This document shows, one piece after another, positions 60,188 to 64,000 of a DNA stretch of 64,000 nt (position 1 is the stretch's first letter; every line of letters starts with the position of its first letter). The position numbers and the translations under genes are program-made. The stretch is from Diphasiastrum complanatum (Eukaryota; Streptophyta; Lycopodiopsida; Lycopodiales; Lycopodiaceae), in NCBI GenBank assembly GCA_029204225.1, contig CM055107.1, forward strand, positions 8,219,730 through 8,283,729. Direction: 5' to 3'. The notes below the pieces were generated by a model. That model was given only the letters and a program-made list of their open reading frames with translations, was not told the DNA's origin and searched no databases.

Positions 60188-60912
60188 CTGTTTATAAAAT
60201 TCAGAACTAATATGAGCTCATCTTCTTGGGATTCGTTAGCCTCAATGAACGTGCAATCCACTCTAACATGTCTTGCTTTATTCAAAGAAAAAGCTGAACA
60301 AAACAACTAACATTTAGTACAAGACCATGTCCAAAAAAAGAAGAACATCAACAAACACTGGGAGTTTGACTGTTACCTTCTTTAATCTTCTTCATCCAAG
60401 CAGTGGCTCTATGGTTACCATCCCAAATAATAAATTTCTTATTGCTCAGGTGCTGCCACTCGGGAACCTTGCACATATCCTCAAACTCCATATTAACCTC
60501 TCTCCAAACTGGACCAATCTTCAAGATCGTATTGATCCACTTCATGCTCAGACTCGCCAGCTCTTTTCAAAGAAACAAAGAATGTTCGGCAAAGAGGAAC
60601 TGCAGCTGATGGTACCCCCTTCACAACTTTGAATGAGGCAATCACATCCTATAACATATATGTTTCAATTACCTTTCCATAAAGATGGACACCAGTTGCC
60701 TTGCCATATATGTTTTGCTCTTGTCGTGTGAATGTTCTGGATGTTTCCATTCATTTGTTGCCCACATCCCCAATAACCTCTTCTGCTTGTGTATTTTGAT
60801 TTGTCACCTGAGATGCAATTACATATGGATTATGTTGCTCAAGTTGATTACTATTTGTGGACTCAATAGGATCACATACATTGGAGCGTGGATTGTACTT
60901 GGAACTTGTCAT
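60188..60912 (-). pseudogene. Unknown protein with DGNHR motif, broken
   Basis: Minus strand. From ATG at 60912 one frame runs to about 60620 through TGA 60751-60753 and TAG 60649-60651 with protein-like text on both sides (YNPRSNVCDPIES, GVHLYGKVIETYML, DVIASFKVVKGVPSAAVPL). After a one-base shift, and past a TGA at 60567-60569, it continues: LSMKWINTILKIGPVWREV, PEWQHLSNKKFI, WDGNHRATAWMKKIKE. An 83-base GT-AG intron (60376-60294) joins in phase to exon 60293-60188 (FSLNKARHVRVDCTFIEANE, then a Leu-rich helix), which ends at a good donor (CAG|GTATAA). The DGNHR...W motif recalls ParB/sulfiredoxin-type DGxHR sites, but I cannot name the family. Downstream exons are absent; the Copia fragment begins about 80 bases away. 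Confidence 0.5.
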
Positions 60913-61143
60913 TTTGCTTTGCTGTTTTCTGCAGACCCCATATATTGCAAGATATTGATTGTTCAATATACATAAAAGAAGCATAGAGATTAAAGCACTG
61001 TAGGTCCTGTATTTAAAATTAAACCATTGTGGTACATAGGTGAAAACCTAAAGTGATTCTCCAAAGACAAAGAATCAAAAAAAATTGTTGCCTCACCAAT
61101 GACTGCGTATCCTCTTGAACTCCGTTTCATTGCAGACCCTTAG

Positions 61144-61516
61144 TGTTGGATTATTCTCCCACTAATTGACTAATCAACATTTTAATCTTCGTCCAACTTT
61201 TATCCAGACCTATAGTTTTCTTCGTATTTTTACACAATCTGCATAACTACTCGGAAATGGCTCACAATGACAGTTTACGTTCATTTCTGCAAACAGACTG
61301 TTCACGACCAAAGCCACCAACTCGCATTAATTCATCAACAAGTAGTTTTTGAGAAGTCCTAATTGGATGGATGTCAGCACATCACAACCAACTGGATGAT
61401 GCTTTTGACGACCTAATTGCTTAGTATAAATAGCTATTTATATTTCAACATCTTATGATGAAGATGATGATCAAGAGGATCATGACGACGATTCTCAGAT
61501 CAAGTATCGAATAGTT

Positions 61517-61608
<92 letters not shown>

Positions 61609-63184
61609 CTTGCGAGCTTGAACACTCTTGAGGATTCTAGCTTAGTTCTTTAGAGTTGATTAGAGATTGCTATTGCGCTTACTGCTTATCAGTAGTTGCG
61701 CTTATTCAGACTTACATTTTAGCCTTTCAAATATAGCTTAGAGTACGCGGCTCCGATCCGCAACTTGTTATACTCATTTACATTTGTTTCGCTTCTATAC
61801 TGAATCAATACTATCTTCTTATTGCGTTCAACCTCGTCTCAGAATGTATGCATTTCTATTAGTAGATTTCTAAGAATGCCCAGATGCCAAGCCAAGCTGA
61901 AGACACAAGTTATCTCTCACCCATGACCGAGGAGGTCTCAAAAGGAGGAGAGCAGAAGAAGCTGAGAGCCGAGGAAGTACTAATTAGGAAGACAGTGAGT
62001 TACCTATGTGAGCCTACATGGTGTATCCCAAAGAAGGAATGACCATGTAGGAGGCTTTGTAAATAAATGTAGACCCCCCCTTAAATTAGTTAGAGTGAGC
62101 CACCTTTTGATGGTGACCTGTAGTGGAAGGGCAAATTCCACATGTAATTTCCAATTTGGTCCCCTCTCTTGTGAGGGAGCTATTTGAATGTATTGTCAAG
62201 TTCTCTTGAGCAAATAAAGAGGATCCCCCACGAGTTCTTGATGATTGATAAGCTCCTTGTTCATGGCAATGTTCTTGAGTGAAATTTCTATGAGCATGCT
62301 TGAATTCCTTGTATTGTGGATTAACTAGTTTCTTGCTCAGTTGTGGATTAGAATTCACTTCTTGTTTATGGAATGAGGTAGAAATCAGCATTCAAGTAAA
62401 CTAAATAGGCTGGAATAGTGGTGTAGATCTTGCATACTCTCTTACTTTCCAGTTCTTGATTGTTCTTGGGCATTCTAAGCATCAAGAAATGAGTGTTTCT
62501 TGATTCTTGGACTGTCAAATGTTGTTAGGAATCTAGTTTCTTGTTCAGTAGTTAATCTTGTTCTTGATTGATTTCTGATTCAGTAGATAGTGGTAGATCT
62601 GCTCCATGTTCCAAAACATTGATCCTCTTGAGCTAAAGATGGTTACATGGCTGGTTTCTGCATGTAGCTGAGCATCGGAACTGTGTCTCCCACTGACAGG
62701 CTGAGAATTCCATGTTGAAATCGAAGTAATGCTTCTGCTTGTAATTGTTCTAATAAGAAGAAAAACCATAAAGAACCATAACTAAAGAAGAGATAAAGAA
62801 AACATGAGAACCGTGTTCACATATTTAGAGAATCTGTGAACAATTTCTGTAGTTCTTCGCGACTAATTATTTGTCTGATGTTTCGTGACTAATTATTTGT
62901 CTGATGTTTTGCGACAAATTATTTGTGTAATGTTTCGATGCTTAGTGTTTGGCTACACAATCACTATAGTACTAATGATTTCAAAGTTAGTTACTATAAG
63001 ATTGAATATGATTTCTATCACTATTGCTTTATTCGAAATTGATAGGCGTAATCATGCATAAAAAAAGAGGAGGATAGTTTATTCCACTGCACACGATAAG
63101 TTTTCTTTCTTGTCGTTTGAATTCTTTTTATTCAAATTCTTTTCTTTTCGAGTTCGACTATCTTTCACACACCTCTTTCCAACA
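61144..63184 (+). mobile_element. 5' LTR of a Copia (family B type), possibly with nested insertion
   Basis: Begins TGTTGGATTATTC and ends CTCTTTCCAACA, directly before a primer-binding site; inverted termini TGTTGGA/TCCAACA. At 2041 bp it is twice the length of the family B LTR at 37050-37999, and 61870-62800 differs in character from its flanks, so an insertion inside the LTR is likely. Contains an 87-bp CT tract. Confidence 0.6.
61519..61605. repeat. (CT)n microsatellite, 87 bp
   Basis: Pure CT dinucleotide run inside the LTR. In transcripts it would fall near or within the untranslated leader. Confidence 0.96.
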
Positions 63185-63196
63185 TGGTATCAGAGC
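63185..63196 (+). other. Primer-binding site, initiator-tRNA-Met type
   Basis: TGGTATCAGAGC directly follows the CA end of the LTR, the canonical Copia arrangement. Confidence 0.92.
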
Positions 63197-63372
63197 GTTG
63201 ATTCTTCAAGGCCTAATACTATCAAAGCGTAAGCTCTTACGCTTGGTATCTTTCGTGATATCAAATTATTCTTCAGTTCAAATCAATTTGTTTCAGTATC
63301 AGAGAATTGATTTTCACAACACTGTATCTTTTTCTTAACAACAATCGAATCATCGACAATCTAAAGTTTCAG

Positions 63373-63790
63373 ATGGATTCTCAAAGTAAAGTCGATCTTA
63401 TCGCAGACAAGCTAAATGGATCCAATTATCATTTATGGAAATTTAAGATGAAGACCTTGTTAATTGCCAACAAGTTGTGGGATGTTGTTACAGGTATCGA
63501 AGTGAAGCCTGAAGATGACACAAACGACTCAAAAATGGAAGTCGAAGGATGGTAAAGCTTTCGCGCTTATTATTCTCAATATATCAGATACTTAGATTGG
63601 CCACGTAGCTGAAGCCAAAACTTCAAAAGAAGTTGGGAACATCTTGAGCTCACTATATGATGTGAGAGACGTAACTACTAAGTTACATCGAAGAAAATTC
63701 TTCACACTCAAGATGTCGAATAATGATTCTCTTCATAATCATATTAATTAGTTTAAGAATGTCTTGCAACAGATGGCCGTTGTCGGTGTC
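63373..63790 (+). pseudogene. Copia family B gag, N-terminal part
   Basis: ATG at 63373 opens MDSQSKVDLIADKLNGSNYH and LWKFKM. A frameshift near 63530 moves to KWKSKDGKAFALIILNISDT, then a stop, then DVRDVTTKLHRRKFF and MSNNDSLHNHIN, another stop, and LQQMAVVGV. These last blocks match the gag at 33852. Homology ends at about 63790, where an unrelated sequence takes over. Confidence 0.85.
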
Positions 63791-64000
63791 GTAAAACGGT
63801 GGTCATGAGCGTAGCGGAGGCTTGGTTGCTCAGAGCGTAGGCATGTAGGAACGGAAATGCATCAGTTAGCAGTAGCAATATTCAAGTAGAAGAATTCATA
63901 CAGTTTGCGCAAATGAACGACGCAGTAGTGAGACAAAAATTGCACTCTGATGAATATCAACAGTGAGTACAATGGCTTGAAGTAATACCTTCAACTTGTT
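63791..64000. other. Window end, unassigned
   Basis: No recognisable coding sequence after the family B gag breaks off; the insertion or deletion partner is unknown. Confidence 0.3.

Overview
This is nuclear DNA from a seed plant or fern-grade vascular plant. It has spliced GT-AG genes of plant-specific families, several Ty1/Copia retrotransposon families, one Ty3/gypsy-like LTR pair, a plant hAT transposon and long AT-rich intergenic stretches. A Gnk2 (ginkbilobin/EMB24)-type secreted protein and multi-kilobase introns loaded with transposons fit a gymnosperm best, but a fern is not excluded. No bacterial-type operons, CRISPR arrays, tRNA or rRNA genes were seen.

Layout: 0.5-2.7 kb, 5' half of a Copia element (family A, minus strand). 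3.46-5.23 and 9.44-11.24 kb, a 1.8 kb inverted repeat that looks like two gypsy LTRs facing opposite ways, with Copia debris between them. 11.3-18.1 kb, gene-poor AT-rich DNA. 18.2-18.9 kb, a Copia fragment. 21.9-23.7 kb, a five-exon GDSL lipase gene with one in-frame stop. 26.0-32.5 kb, nested retroelements, including a Copia (family C) whose reverse transcriptase is replaced by a 330-codon open frame of unknown origin. 33.7-38.0 kb, Copia family B copies joined in opposite orientation. 38.7-39.1 kb, a Gnk2-like gene without an ATG. 39.5-41.2 kb, decayed Copia.

42.7-54.0 kb holds the best host gene, a four-exon DUF936 gene on the minus strand. Its third intron (7.8 kb, GC-AG boundaries) carries an antisense hAT element at about 44.7-49.6 kb. 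Upstream, at 55.1-55.7 kb, are three tandem repeats of about 190-205 bp, each carrying G-box and ABRE-like motifs. 58.5-60.1 kb is the 3' half of a family A Copia. 60.2-60.9 kb is a broken gene of unknown family with a DGNHR motif. 61.1-63.8 kb is a Copia LTR, primer-binding site and gag start.

Only the DUF936 gene looks intact. GDSL, Gnk2-like and DGNHR are host-type genes carrying lesions. Everything else coding is transposon-derived and broken. All splice junctions were chosen by eye from reading-frame continuity and consensus signals; no transcript or database search was available.
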